From NCBI GenBank assembly GCA_017744715.1, contig JAGIAT010000003.1, forward strand, positions 1 through 64,000: DNA of 64,000 nucleotides, in the 5' to 3' direction. The notes below the pieces were generated by a model. The model saw only the letters and a list, made by a program, of their open reading frames with translations. It ran no database searches and was not told where the DNA came from. The DNA comes from Niabella sp. (lineage in GTDB: Bacteria; Bacteroidota; Bacteroidia; Chitinophagales; Chitinophagaceae). The position numbers and the translations under genes are program-made. Positions 43,569-52,780 of this stretch are shown here, piece by piece. Positions within the stretch are counted from its first letter, which is position 1. Each line of letters starts with the position of its first letter.

Positions 43569-44849
43569 ATGCCCAGTCAAACGTTAACGGTGGCTCCGGT
43601 TCAACAACAATCGATCAAAAGGTCGCTGGTCATTATCGGCCTTTTATTTTCGGTGTTCGGTTTTGTAACCTGGCTGAGCTCGGTATTGATTCCTTACCTG
43701 AAATTGGCCTGTGAGCTGAACAATGCACAGGCCTACCTGGTGGCATTTGCGCTGTATATTTCTTATTTTGTAATGGCGCTTCCGGGAGCATGGATCTTAA
43801 AGAAAACCGGTTTTAAGAAGGGCATCTCACTGGGGCTGATCATTATGGCCGTTGGTTCATTGATTTTTGTTCCTGCAGCCATGTCCCGTACGTATTCCGT
43901 TTTCTTAACCGGGTTATTTGTACAGGGTGCCGGGCTTTCTATTTTACAAACGGCCTCCAACCCGTATGTAACCATTTTAGGCCCCCGTAAAACGGCCGCC
44001 AAACGGATCAGTATTATGGGCATCTGCAACGGGGTGGCCGGCATTATTGCCCCCATCATTCTGGGTTCGGTTATTTTAAATGATACCGATGCCATCAGCG
44101 AAAATATTGCGCAACTGGATGCCGTAACAAAACTGGCAGAGCTCAACGCATTGGCACACCGGGTGATCCTTCCGTATATCATTATGGCTGTTGTACTTTT
44201 AATACTGGCGCTCCTGGTGCACTACTCCGGCCTTCCGGAAGTTGAGGAAGAACAGGAAGAAGCAGACACTACAGCGGCCGCCAACAATAAAAAATCCATT
44301 TTCCAGTTTCCGCATCTTTTAATCGGCGCCTTTACCCTGTTTCTTTATGTGGGCGTGGAAGTTATTTCGGGTAATACCATCATCGACTACGGATCTTACC
44401 AGGGCATTCCCATGGTAACCGCAAAGTTTTTCACCAGTATGACTTTAACAGCCATGCTCATCGGGTACTTAATTGGTATCATCAGCATGCCCAAATACCT
44501 GTCGCAGGAAAAAGCATTGCAATACTCCGCACTGGCAGGTATCGTTTTCCTGTTATGCGCTTTATTTACAACCGGCTACCTGTCTGTACTGTTCATTGCC
44601 CTGCTGGGGCTGGCCAATGCCCTTATGTGGCCGGCCATATGGCCGCTGGCTATTTCAAACCTGGGCCGTTTTACCAAGATCGGTTCTTCGCTGCTGATCA
44701 TGAGCATCTGCGGCGGCGCTTTGTTGCCATTGGTATACGGACATTTTGCAGACATCTCCAATCCTCAAAAAGCCTACTGGGTTGTAGCACCCTGTTATTT
44801 AATGATCCTTTACTACTCCCTCCGGGGTTACAAAATACGCACACAATAA
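43569..44849 (+). CDS. FucP-type sugar:H+ symporter (MFS)
   Basis: A 426-residue protein with about twelve membrane helices. The FucP/NagP branch of the major facilitator family is recognised by GLLFSVFGFVTWLSSVLIPYLK, AYLVAFALYISYFVMALPGAWILKKTGFKKGI and the signature VQGAGLSILQTASNPYVTILGP, ending in a short hydrophilic tail. Members import fucose, glucose/galactose or GlcNAc unphosphorylated across the inner membrane. Its position after MurQ suggests an amino sugar such as MurNAc or GlcNAc; the exact sugar is inferred. The next gene, aminotransferase C, starts 17 bp later. Confidence 0.92.
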   Translation: MPSQTLTVAPVQQQSIKRSLVIIGLLFSVFGFVTWLSSVLIPYLKLACELNNAQAYLVAFALYISYFVMALPGAWILKKTGFKKGISLGLIIMAVGSLIFVPAAMSRTYSVFLTGLFVQGAGLSILQTASNPYVTILGPRKTAAKRISIMGICNGVAGIIAPIILGSVILNDTDAISENIAQLDAVTKLAELNALAHRVILPYIIMAVVLLILALLVHYSGLPEVEEEQEEADTTAAANNKKSIFQFPHLLIGAFTLFLYVGVEVISGNTIIDYGSYQGIPMVTAKFFTSMTLTAMLIGYLIGIISMPKYLSQEKALQYSALAGIVFLLCALFTTGYLSVLFIALLGLANALMWPAIWPLAISNLGRFTKIGSSLLIMSICGGALLPLVYGHFADISNPQKAYWVVAPCYLMILYYSLRGYKIRTQ

Positions 44850-44865
44850 TTGAAAACAACTTGCC

Positions 44866-46218
44866 ATGAATAAAAAACAATACTCCCGCAGAAAATTTAT
44901 TTCGGTATTATCTGCCAGCTCGGCGGCACTTACCATACCGGCCGTGGTATCAGCCACACCACATCTTAAAGCCAGTACAGCAACGCTGGCGGTAAGCGGC
45001 GGTGCACCGGTAAGAACGCAACCCTGGCCGAGCTGGCCCAACATGATCGTTGACGACAATATGATCGCCAATATCACCGCCACCACAAAAAGCGGCGCCT
45101 GGAGCCGGATCAGCAACCCGGTGAATGGTACGGTGGCAACCTTTGAAAAAAAATATGCCGAGCTTACCGGCGCCAAATATTGCGTGGGTACCGGTTCCGG
45201 CACGCAGGCCCTGGGGGTTTGTGTAGATGCGCTGAATATTCAGCCCGGCGATGAGATCATTACCTCCTCCTATACCGATTTCGGTACCATCTCCGCCATA
45301 CTGGCCGCAAGAGCGCTTCCCATATTTGCCGATCTGGATTACCGGAGCTACCAGATCGATCCGGCAGCCGTTGCGCAAAAGATCACGCCAAACACCAAAG
45401 CGATCATGCCGGTACATATCATGGGCTCCGCCTGTAATATGGACGCGATCATGGCTGTAGCCAACAAACACAATATCCCGGTAATTGAAGATGCCTGCCA
45501 GGCAAACTTTGCCAAGTACAAGGGTCGCCAGTTAGGAACCATCGGCCAGCTGGGATGTTTCAGCTTCCAGGGCAGTAAACAAATCGCTGCCGGTGAAGGC
45601 GGTGCGGTTATCGGTAATGATGATGTGTTGATGGATAAGGTATATACCATACAAAATCATGGTACCAATAAAAAGGGACAAAATACCACCATTGGCCAAA
45701 AGATGCGGATGAATGAATTTGAAGGCAGCATCATCCTCTCTCAACTCGATAAAGCCGTTGAGCGCTTTGAAAAACGCAACGAGAACGCCAACTACCTGAG
45801 CAGTAAAATAAAAAACATTCCCGGCCTCACGCCGCAGTTCCAATATGAAGGTTCCAACAGCTCCGGCTATTATTTATACGCATTCACCTACGACAAAAAG
45901 TTTTTCAACAATGTGGACCGGCAGGTATTTCTTAAGGCGCTGAATGCCGAGGGTATACCTGCAGGCGGTTATATCAAAGGCATGCAGCACGATTTGTGGA
46001 CCACCAATATTTTAGAGCTGGGCAATTACAAAAAGAATTATACAAAACAACAGATCAAACTTTTTAAAGACAGCCTGGTACTGCCTTCCTGCGACCGGGT
46101 AACGGAGAGCGTGGTAGTGATCAGCGCCGGAGCTATTTTACTGGGTACCAAAGCAGACATGGATGACATCATTAATGCATTGGAAAAGATCTACAAAAAC
46201 AGAAACAGCCTTTCCTGA
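44866..46218 (+). CDS. Tat-exported DegT/DnrJ/EryC1/StrS-family aminotransferase (copy C)
   Basis: A 450-residue protein with a Tat signal (MNKKQYSRRKFISVLSASSA). PLP motifs are GTGSGTQA near 108-115, VIEDACQA with Asp209, and FSFQGSKQIAAGEGGA with the Schiff-base Lys238. The opening SGGAPVRTQPWPSWP...TKSGAWSR places it with copies A and B in the AHBA-synthase/StsC-like group. It lies in the GH20-MurQ-FucP operon, 17 bp after the porter and 25 bp before a Tat-exported amidohydrolase, so amino-sugar handling in the periplasm is plausible. The three copies are clearly diverged from each other, each in a different operon, so they are unlikely to be simple recent duplicates. Confidence 0.9.
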   Translation: MNKKQYSRRKFISVLSASSAALTIPAVVSATPHLKASTATLAVSGGAPVRTQPWPSWPNMIVDDNMIANITATTKSGAWSRISNPVNGTVATFEKKYAELTGAKYCVGTGSGTQALGVCVDALNIQPGDEIITSSYTDFGTISAILAARALPIFADLDYRSYQIDPAAVAQKITPNTKAIMPVHIMGSACNMDAIMAVANKHNIPVIEDACQANFAKYKGRQLGTIGQLGCFSFQGSKQIAAGEGGAVIGNDDVLMDKVYTIQNHGTNKKGQNTTIGQKMRMNEFEGSIILSQLDKAVERFEKRNENANYLSSKIKNIPGLTPQFQYEGSNSSGYYLYAFTYDKKFFNNVDRQVFLKALNAEGIPAGGYIKGMQHDLWTTNILELGNYKKNYTKQQIKLFKDSLVLPSCDRVTESVVVISAGAILLGTKADMDDIINALEKIYKNRNSLS

Positions 46219-46242
46219 TCCGTTCCATCATCGTAATTATTT

Positions 46243-47223
46243 ATGGCAAAAGAAAAATCAACCCGAAGAGATTTTATAAAACGGTCGTCTGTCTTAAGCG
46301 CCGGTCTTTTTACGGTGGCCGCTGTAAAAGGAAACCTGTGGCAACCGGCCTTCAAATCCCAGGCTGATGAAAGGATTATCGACATACACCAGCATACCGA
46401 TTATGCAGACCGGAGTAATGATGCGTTATTAGCCCATCAAAAAACAATGGGTGTTACCCACACTGTTCTCCTTCCCTCCGGCCACCCGGTAAGCATGGGC
46501 TCCACGCACTACGGCGTTTCAAATGGTCTGCAGGCAAAAGCAACGCCTAATGAGGCCTGCTACCAGGTGGCGCAGCAGCACAAGGGCCACTATTTTTTTG
46601 GCGCCAATGAGGTACCCGATGTACCGGGCGCTGTAAAAGAAATTGAAAAATATTTAAAGCTGGGCGCCTGTGTCATCGGTGAGCTGAAGTTTAATATCGA
46701 CTGCGATTCAAAAGAAATGCAGGCCATTTACAAACTGGCGCAGGACTATGATGTGCCCGTTCTGATCCATTTCCAGTATAAAATGTATAACTGGGGATTT
46801 GAGCGTTTACATAACATGCTTCGCAAGTATAAGAAGGTAAACTTCATCGGGCACGCACAAACCTGGTGGGCCAATATTGATAAAAACCACAGCAACCAGA
46901 ATATACTCTATCCCACCGGAAAAGTTACCCCGGGGGGCATGACGGATATGCTGCTTACCCGATACGATAATGTTTATGGCGACCTCTCCGCCGGCTCGGG
47001 CCTGGCCGCCATGACGCGTGATGAGGCCTTTACAAGATCGTTCTTAAAACGCCACCAGGATAAACTGATTTATGGCAGCGATTGCTCGGACGCTGTGGGA
47101 ACCGGCAAACCCTGCACCGGGTGGCAGGCCATAGAGGCCATCAAAAAACTTGCCCCGGATAAGCAAGCCGAGCGAAAAATGTTTTTTGACAATGCCAACC
47201 GGCTATTCAAATTAAAATTATAA
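46243..47223 (+). CDS. Tat-exported amidohydrolase-family protein
   Basis: A 326-residue protein with a Tat signal (MAKEKSTRRDFIKRSSVLSAG). The amidohydrolase_2 barrel has the metal motif IDIHQHTD (His49, His51), then VLIHFQ (His176), FIGHAQ (His204) and YGSDCSD (Asp280), all in the expected order. Members hydrolyse or decarboxylate cyclic and acidic compounds such as lactones of sugar acids. It is the last gene of the run beginning at GH20, and a strong hairpin with a T run follows 54 bp later. A lactonase or amidase acting on the product of the preceding aminotransferase is possible but not shown. Confidence 0.87.
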   Translation: MAKEKSTRRDFIKRSSVLSAGLFTVAAVKGNLWQPAFKSQADERIIDIHQHTDYADRSNDALLAHQKTMGVTHTVLLPSGHPVSMGSTHYGVSNGLQAKATPNEACYQVAQQHKGHYFFGANEVPDVPGAVKEIEKYLKLGACVIGELKFNIDCDSKEMQAIYKLAQDYDVPVLIHFQYKMYNWGFERLHNMLRKYKKVNFIGHAQTWWANIDKNHSNQNILYPTGKVTPGGMTDMLLTRYDNVYGDLSAGSGLAAMTRDEAFTRSFLKRHQDKLIYGSDCSDAVGTGKPCTGWQAIEAIKKLAPDKQAERKMFFDNANRLFKLKL

Positions 47224-47277
47224 ATGGCGCTGACCGGAATGGCCATATGGCTTTACAGGGACCAGCACAACATATTT

Positions 47278-47330
47278 GCCGCAGCAGCACCTCAACAAAC
47301 AACCGTGTTGCTGCGGCCTAAAAGTTTTTT
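47278..47330 (+). terminator. Terminator behind the GH20-murQ operon
   Basis: GCCGCAGCAGCAC (47278-47290) pairs with GTGTTGCTGCGGC (47305-47317) through 13 pairs including one G-U, with a 14-nt loop and a T run at 47325-47330. It shows that the frame open from 47276 cannot be the true start of the next gene. Confidence 0.7.
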
Positions 47331-47365
47331 ATACAATGACGCAACATCTGTTCAACAACAAAGGC

Positions 47366-49204
47366 ATGAAGGCTGCACGCCCCCTGCTCCTGATTACTAA
47401 AAAAGCGCACGCAGCACTTGTATTGGCAGGTATACTGCTATCTGCAACGACCCTTTTCGGCCAGCAGAAGGCCGGCAACGCGGTAACGATAGCCGCAGGA
47501 GTAGCCAGTGCCGATATTACGCCGCAGACGCCCATCCGCATGGCCGGCTACGCCGCGCGGCTCAGCACCGATGCCGATAGCGTACTGCAACCGATCGCCG
47601 CAAAGGCACTTGCCCTGGGCAGCGATGCACAACACCCTACCCTGCTGATTACTGTAGACCTGGTAGGCATTCCCTGGCGCATTACGAAAAATGTAACCGA
47701 TTTTCTTACAAAAGAAAAGGGTATCAATCCTGCACAGGTTGCCATTTTTGCCTCCCATACGCACGGCGGACCCGAAGTAGGCAACCTGATCAATATCCTG
47801 CAATACCGGAACGGCGGATTCAGCGATTCACTTTTAGCCTTAAAACAACTCATCGAGATTACACAGTACACAGAACAACTTACACAAAAACTGAAAGACC
47901 TGGCAGTAGCCGCATTAAACAACCGCAAACCTGCTCTTGTATCCTGGGGACAGGGACAGGCGCAGTTTGCAAACAACCGCCGCACAAAAGGCGGACCTGT
48001 AGATCTGGCGCTGCCCATTCTGAAAATAACGGATCCCAACGGAGCGTTGAAAGCAGTGTTCCTGAACTATGCCTGTCATGGCACCACCCTTGGCGGTGAA
48101 GAGCATAAAATTCATGGCGACTGGATCGCTGAGGCACACCGGGTTATTGAAGCCAGGCATCCCGGGGCTACGGCACTCGTTGCACTGGGCTGCGCCGGGG
48201 ATGCCAACCCCGAGCCACGCGGCGCCCTTGAAAATGTGCAGCGCCACGGTAAAGAAATTGCAGACAATGTAGACAAACTATTAACAGCGCAACTGCAGCC
48301 GCTGCATTCTGCACCTTCGGGTACGATGCAATGGATCAGGCTGCCTTTTTCAAAAGTGCCTACGGCGGCCGAGCTCGTTGAATGGACAAAAGATGCTTCC
48401 ATAAAAGGATACTATGCGCGGCTCGCACTTGAACGGCTGGAAAGAGGCGAAACGATCCCCGCTGTGGTGGATTATCCCTTCCAGGTATGGAACTTCGACA
48501 ATAAGATGGCCATGGTGAACCTGGCCGGCGAAGTGGTGGTGGATTATTCTCTGCGGCTTAAAGATCTTTATGGTGCGGAGCGGCTTTGGGTGAACGCCTA
48601 TGCCAATGACGTTCCTTCCTATATTGCCTCGCGCCGCGTTATCGGCGAAGGCGGATATGAAGCAGAAGGCAGCATGTACTGGTATAATAAGCCATCGCCG
48701 TTTGTGCCCGAAGTAGAAGATATGATCGTAAATGCCGTTGGCGAATCGATCCCCGCCGCATTTAAGGACAAACGACCCGCTATCAATCACCTTGAGGCGG
48801 TTCAAAAAGAGGCAGATGGTTCTTATCACCTGTCTTCATGGATGGCCGGTGCCGAAGGCAGCCGCATTAAATATATGCCGGAGTGGAAAGCATTCGGATG
48901 GTTTGATGCAAAAGATAAGGCCACCTGGAATGCAGACATTGCAAAAGCCGGAAAATATGATGTCTATCTGGAATGGTCGGTTTCGGATACCATGGCAGGA
49001 AAAACATTTGAGCTGATCGCCGGCAATAAACGGATAAAAGGCAAGGTGGATAAAACAGGATCCTGGTTTACCTACCGTACCAAAAAGATCGGATACCTGC
49101 AATTACCAAAGGGAACCGCCAACATTGTATTACAATCAGGCGCAGCCAGCGAAAAGGGGTCCATGTTTGATGTAAGGGCACTCAGACTGGTACCCGTAAA
49201 ATAA
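47366..49204 (+). CDS. Neutral/alkaline ceramidase-like hydrolase with C-terminal sugar-binding domain
   Basis: The ATG at 47366 (or 47336) is preferred over the frame start at 47276, which lies inside a terminator; it gives a signal peptide (LVLAGILLSATTLFGQ). The 612-residue protein shows the neutral-ceramidase N-terminal fold: GVASADITPQTPIRMAGYA, the metal motif ASHTHGGPEVGN (His about 131 and 133), YACHGTTLGG and LGCAGDANPEPRG. Bacteroidota homologues in glycan loci are often annotated as neutral/alkaline non-lysosomal ceramidases but are not proved to act on lipids. The C-terminal 120 residues (SWMAGAEGSRIKYMPEWKAFGWFDAKDKATW) form a jelly-roll-like carbohydrate-binding module. Secreted or periplasmic; substrate unknown. 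Confidence 0.82.
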   Translation: MKAARPLLLITKKAHAALVLAGILLSATTLFGQQKAGNAVTIAAGVASADITPQTPIRMAGYAARLSTDADSVLQPIAAKALALGSDAQHPTLLITVDLVGIPWRITKNVTDFLTKEKGINPAQVAIFASHTHGGPEVGNLINILQYRNGGFSDSLLALKQLIEITQYTEQLTQKLKDLAVAALNNRKPALVSWGQGQAQFANNRRTKGGPVDLALPILKITDPNGALKAVFLNYACHGTTLGGEEHKIHGDWIAEAHRVIEARHPGATALVALGCAGDANPEPRGALENVQRHGKEIADNVDKLLTAQLQPLHSAPSGTMQWIRLPFSKVPTAAELVEWTKDASIKGYYARLALERLERGETIPAVVDYPFQVWNFDNKMAMVNLAGEVVVDYSLRLKDLYGAERLWVNAYANDVPSYIASRRVIGEGGYEAEGSMYWYNKPSPFVPEVEDMIVNAVGESIPAAFKDKRPAINHLEAVQKEADGSYHLSSWMAGAEGSRIKYMPEWKAFGWFDAKDKATWNADIAKAGKYDVYLEWSVSDTMAGKTFELIAGNKRIKGKVDKTGSWFTYRTKKIGYLQLPKGTANIVLQSGAASEKGSMFDVRALRLVPVK

Positions 49205-49262
49205 CGGCGCTTATGGCATGAAGGAAATAGCGTACCATATACTACGTATCATCGTTACCAGC

Positions 49263-49293
49263 AACCCGGTTCTTTTGCACAAAGGACCGGGTT
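49263..49293 (+). terminator. Hairpin behind the ceramidase-like gene
   Basis: AACCCGGTTCTTT (49263-49275) pairs with AAAGGACCGGGTT (49281-49293), with one G-U pair and loop TGCAC. No long T run follows. It lies 58 bp past the stop and 100 bp before the next gene's likely start. Confidence 0.5.
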
Positions 49294-49395
49294 AGGCGTT
49301 TGAATAACCACATGCGGCCGGCGAACAATTTGCCCGCGTCCGGTGAGGAAAGAAGGGAACCGGAGAAAAGATACGCCGAACCGGTGCAGGTTCAC

Positions 49396-50919
49396 ATGAA
49401 GAAAAATGCAAAAATGAATAAATTAATAACTTCCCTTGCTGCGTTCATGCTTTCATTTGCTTTTGCGATGCCGGCTTTATCGCAGCAGGAAACCATCTTT
49501 TCAAAAAAGGGAAAAATTCATGATGAGGTCATAGATGCATGGGAAAGCCAGTTCCGCAGCTATTATAATACTGAAATTCAAAAAAGACTGTTTGGTGAAG
49601 GCGACGTTTATGTTTTATACGATGTACAGATTGGAGGACTGCAGGCTTTTGTAGAAATGACGCGAAGGTGTAAGGATGTCCGGCAGATTGCAGAAATCGC
49701 AGACCTTTTAACACCCGCCTTCTCCGCATTAAAGCCGATACCCGGAAGTAACAATAGCAGTGGCTGGATCTGTTCGGGGGGAAACATCTGTACCGCCTAC
49801 GGTTTTATCGGCAAAGAGGTGCCCCTTTGCAGTGTGCAGTTCCTGGGTCTGTTAGGAGCACTTGCCACCAGCATATCCGAAAATATTCCTGCCCATCAGC
49901 AAACAACGGAACTGAAAACCTTTGTAAAATCCGCTTTCAATACGATGGCCATCCAACTGGATCGCTGGCTCACACCGGGCTATTTTTCCTCCGTTCATAA
50001 AAGACTTCCGGTAACCGTAACAGATGTAAAAGACAAAAAATCGGGTTACTTTTTTACCGACGTGGATCTTTGGTATCTGACCGTACTTGCCGACCTGTCT
50101 GAACTGCACCAATCCGGAGTTCAGCCTGCAACGGCAGAAGGAGCAGCGGCTTTTGAATCATTGCAAAATAAAAAAGATAATATACATTCAATATTCGACC
50201 TGTTCTTAGCCCGGAGTTTCCGCTTTAAATCGCGCAATGGTACCAGAGCTGAAATAGACAGAGGGTTTTGGAAATATCATTTTGATAACCGGTATGCCGG
50301 CTATACAGACACGCTTCCTCCGGTCAGCTGGGCACCCGATCACCAAGGAGGATCGCAAATGAAAACAGCCGTTCCCTGGGATAGTTCCTACCTTGCCCCG
50401 GATGCAGGATGGGATATTAGTCATTCCAGGAGACTGGTTCCTGCACTCGAAACATTCGTCAGAAACCAGGAACATATAAAAAAGGTCTGGGGCTACAGCA
50501 ATCCTGCTTTTGACCCGGTAGCAATCCGTAAGGCTTATGCCAACCAGATTGTTGAAAAACTCTGGAATGGCAATCTCCGCTTCCCGTTGTTTTCAAATTT
50601 GTGGAGCGGGGATAATGGCTGGTACCGCGTGGCTTATGCAAATCAGACAGGAAGGCAATTTGCGGGCTATCCTCCTTATGGGTTAACTTCATCTATACCC
50701 GATGGAGGTTACGTCGTTTGGGGGGCATTTGATCCGACCCTGAATACCATTTTCAGAAATATTTTCACATTGACGAATACAGGCGGGGCAGCGGAAAAAT
50801 CATTCATGACACAGTATTATCCGGGCCTCTCCTACCGCACTGCAAAAAGATCTATTAGCCGGTTTTCTTTCTTATCAGATATGGTGGGGCTTCCTTTGTT
50901 AACCACAGGTAAACGGTAA
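49396..50919 (+). CDS. Secreted protein of unrecognised family, probably all-alpha
   Basis: The ATG at 49396 (MKKNAKMNKLITSLAAF) or 49414 starts a clear signal peptide ending near ALSQQ; the frame extends to a TTG at 49300. The mature protein of about 480 residues is rich in helices with Trp, Tyr and Gly between them (SGWICSGGNICTAYGF, VDLWYLTVLADLSELHQ, GFWKYHFDNRYAGYTD, LWSGDNGWYRVAYANQTG). This pattern is reminiscent of alpha/alpha toroid glycan-acting enzymes, but I recognise no family. Two cysteines (ICSGGNIC) could form a disulfide. It precedes the amidohydrolase cassettes and a heparinase-type lyase on the same strand, which hints at work on an extracellular glycan. Function unknown. 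Confidence 0.7.
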   Translation: MKKNAKMNKLITSLAAFMLSFAFAMPALSQQETIFSKKGKIHDEVIDAWESQFRSYYNTEIQKRLFGEGDVYVLYDVQIGGLQAFVEMTRRCKDVRQIAEIADLLTPAFSALKPIPGSNNSSGWICSGGNICTAYGFIGKEVPLCSVQFLGLLGALATSISENIPAHQQTTELKTFVKSAFNTMAIQLDRWLTPGYFSSVHKRLPVTVTDVKDKKSGYFFTDVDLWYLTVLADLSELHQSGVQPATAEGAAAFESLQNKKDNIHSIFDLFLARSFRFKSRNGTRAEIDRGFWKYHFDNRYAGYTDTLPPVSWAPDHQGGSQMKTAVPWDSSYLAPDAGWDISHSRRLVPALETFVRNQEHIKKVWGYSNPAFDPVAIRKAYANQIVEKLWNGNLRFPLFSNLWSGDNGWYRVAYANQTGRQFAGYPPYGLTSSIPDGGYVVWGAFDPTLNTIFRNIFTLTNTGGAAEKSFMTQYYPGLSYRTAKRSISRFSFLSDMVGLPLLTTGKR

Positions 50920-50987
50920 GGTCAGAATAGATCATAGGTATCGGAATCAAAAGACATATATATATTCATCATTAACAGAAGCTGAAA

Positions 50988-51911
50988 ATGAATCGCAGAA
51001 AATTTGTAACCCATACAGTCACCTCCGGCGCAGGGCTTATGCTGAGCGGTATCCTGGCGGGCGCTGCACATAAGCAGGAACCGGATATCTACACCGGCAA
51101 CCAGAAACAGCCGTTCATGCAGGAAGTATTGAAATACCGGAAGATCGACGCGCATGCGCATGCCGATGAAAACCAGTACAAGCCTGAAGTAAACCTGGAC
51201 TTTGCAGACCGGTTGGGTATTGAAAAGCTGATGATCTCAAACTTTATAAGGCCCTTTAGTGAAGGCCGGCCCGATGATTTCAGAACCAGGAACAGCTTTA
51301 CCATCAAATGTATGAAAGACCATCCCGGGAGATTTATCGGAACCGTAGCACTCAACCCGGCATTCCGGAAAGAATCACTCGAAGAGATCGACCGCTGCAG
51401 GGACGCCGGCATGACGGGCCTTGGAGAACTTTATAACCAGGTAAAAATAGACGACCCGCTTTATTACCCCATTATCGAAAAATGCATTGACCTTAACTGG
51501 AATATCATGATGCATTCGCCGGTGGGGCATTCGCGTGTAAAGCTCTACCAGAGCGAACCAAAGAATATTTCCCTGCCGGAAGATTTTGTAAGCATTGCAA
51601 AAAGATACCCGGAAGCCCTGTTCCAGTTTGCCCATATCGGGGGCGGTATCGACTGGGAATATGCCTGCAAAGTGCTGAAAGATGTACCCAATGTATTTAT
51701 CGAAGTATCCGGAAGCAACAATGCCGCCGGCATGATCGATTTCGCCATGAAATATGTTGGAGAGGACCGGCTGGTATTTGGATGCGACTATAGTTTTTAC
51801 CAGGGTGTGGGCCAGGTGTTCTCCGCCAACCTTACAGACGCACAACGAAAAAAGATCTTCTTTGAAAATATTGCAAAACGGTTAAAAAAAGCAGGTATCC
51901 ATGTTAATTGA
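50988..51911 (+). CDS. Tat-exported amidohydrolase, cassette 1 subunit A
   Basis: A 307-residue protein with Tat signal MNRRKFVTHTVTSGAGLMLS. The amidohydrolase_2 metal residues are complete: IDAHAHAD (His56, His58), MMHSP (His176), FAHIGG (His216) and FGCDYS (Asp267). Family members include decarboxylases and lactonases. Its last 11 bases overlap the start of the next gene, which encodes a related protein without a Tat signal or HxH. The same arrangement, with the same 11-bp overlap, is repeated at 52781-54515. Translational coupling and a hetero-oligomer are therefore likely. Substrate unknown. Confidence 0.86.
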   Translation: MNRRKFVTHTVTSGAGLMLSGILAGAAHKQEPDIYTGNQKQPFMQEVLKYRKIDAHAHADENQYKPEVNLDFADRLGIEKLMISNFIRPFSEGRPDDFRTRNSFTIKCMKDHPGRFIGTVALNPAFRKESLEEIDRCRDAGMTGLGELYNQVKIDDPLYYPIIEKCIDLNWNIMMHSPVGHSRVKLYQSEPKNISLPEDFVSIAKRYPEALFQFAHIGGGIDWEYACKVLKDVPNVFIEVSGSNNAAGMIDFAMKYVGEDRLVFGCDYSFYQGVGQVFSANLTDAQRKKIFFENIAKRLKKAGIHVN

Positions 51912-52686
51912 CAGCAATGCATATATTGGCCACTGGCCTTTCCTCAGGTTGGCACACAACACACCGGAAACGCTTTTGGGCAGGATGAAGGAATTTGGCA
52001 CCGACGCATCGGTGATCAGCAATCTGAACGGCATTTTCTACAAAAACACACAGCACGCCAACGACGAGCTGTGGGAGGCCATCCGCAGCAAAAGAATCTA
52101 TACAGACCGGCTAATTCCCTTCGCCGTTATCAATCCCGTGTACGGCGGCTGGCGCGATGATCTGGAACAGTGCACCACCCGCATGGGAATGAAAGGTGTA
52201 CGACTTTATCCCCAGTACCATGGTTATGAAATAGCCACCCCATCCTGCGTGGAACTGGTAAAAAGATGCCGGGATAAAGGCTTGCCCGTTGCCTTCTGCC
52301 TGAGAATGGTCGACAGCCGCACCAGCTCCTGGATGGACCTGGATAAAGAGTGGACCTTAAAAGACATCGTGCCCATTGTAAAAGCGGTACCGGATGCAAA
52401 GTACCTTGTAGTGAATGTAGCCAACAGCATGGCCCTGAATACGGAAGACATGGATCTTTTCAGGAAGGCAGACCTGTTATTTGATTCGTCCGGCAGAAAT
52501 ATCACCAACTGGGCAGATCTGTTTAAATCATTTGGAACCGGCAAATTCTGTTTTGGTACCCACGCTCCCATCCTGGACTATTTTTCCGGCTTGCTGCGTA
52601 TTGAATCGTTGCGGCCAACGGAAGCAGACGAAAAAACAAAAGCACAATTACGATCAGGAAATATAAAAAAGATGATGGGGTTATAA
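51901..52686 (+). CDS. Amidohydrolase-like protein lacking HxH, cassette 1 subunit B
   Basis: A 261-residue protein that starts inside the previous gene (ATG at 51901). It has the amidohydrolase_2 layout but begins MLIDSNAYIGHWPF, where Asn6 and Tyr8 stand in place of the metal-binding HxH. It ends with CFGTHAPILDY, where His221 stands in place of the usual Asp, followed by a typical C-terminal helix ending LRSGNIKKMMGL. There is no signal peptide. It could be a catalytically altered partner carried by the Tat-exported subunit A, or a cytoplasmic enzyme of unknown function. The paralogue at 53709 shares these features. Confidence 0.8.
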   Translation: MLIDSNAYIGHWPFLRLAHNTPETLLGRMKEFGTDASVISNLNGIFYKNTQHANDELWEAIRSKRIYTDRLIPFAVINPVYGGWRDDLEQCTTRMGMKGVRLYPQYHGYEIATPSCVELVKRCRDKGLPVAFCLRMVDSRTSSWMDLDKEWTLKDIVPIVKAVPDAKYLVVNVANSMALNTEDMDLFRKADLLFDSSGRNITNWADLFKSFGTGKFCFGTHAPILDYFSGLLRIESLRPTEADEKTKAQLRSGNIKKMMGL

Positions 52687-52780
52687 AGGGAGCTCCCCTA
52701 CCGGCGGAGCAGCCTGTTATAGCCACGAAACAAACAAAGCGATCCAACGCATTAATTAGTCATCCTAATAACTCACGAAC

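Noticed and set aside
47276..47365. N-terminal extension of the ceramidase-like gene
   Set aside because: The extension would begin inside a strong hairpin terminator and lacks a signal peptide; the ATG at 47366 or 47336 is better.
52130..52571. Long leftward frames antisense to the amidohydrolase genes
   Set aside because: They are antisense shadows without domain patterns; the same applies to other antisense frames across 40-63 kb.
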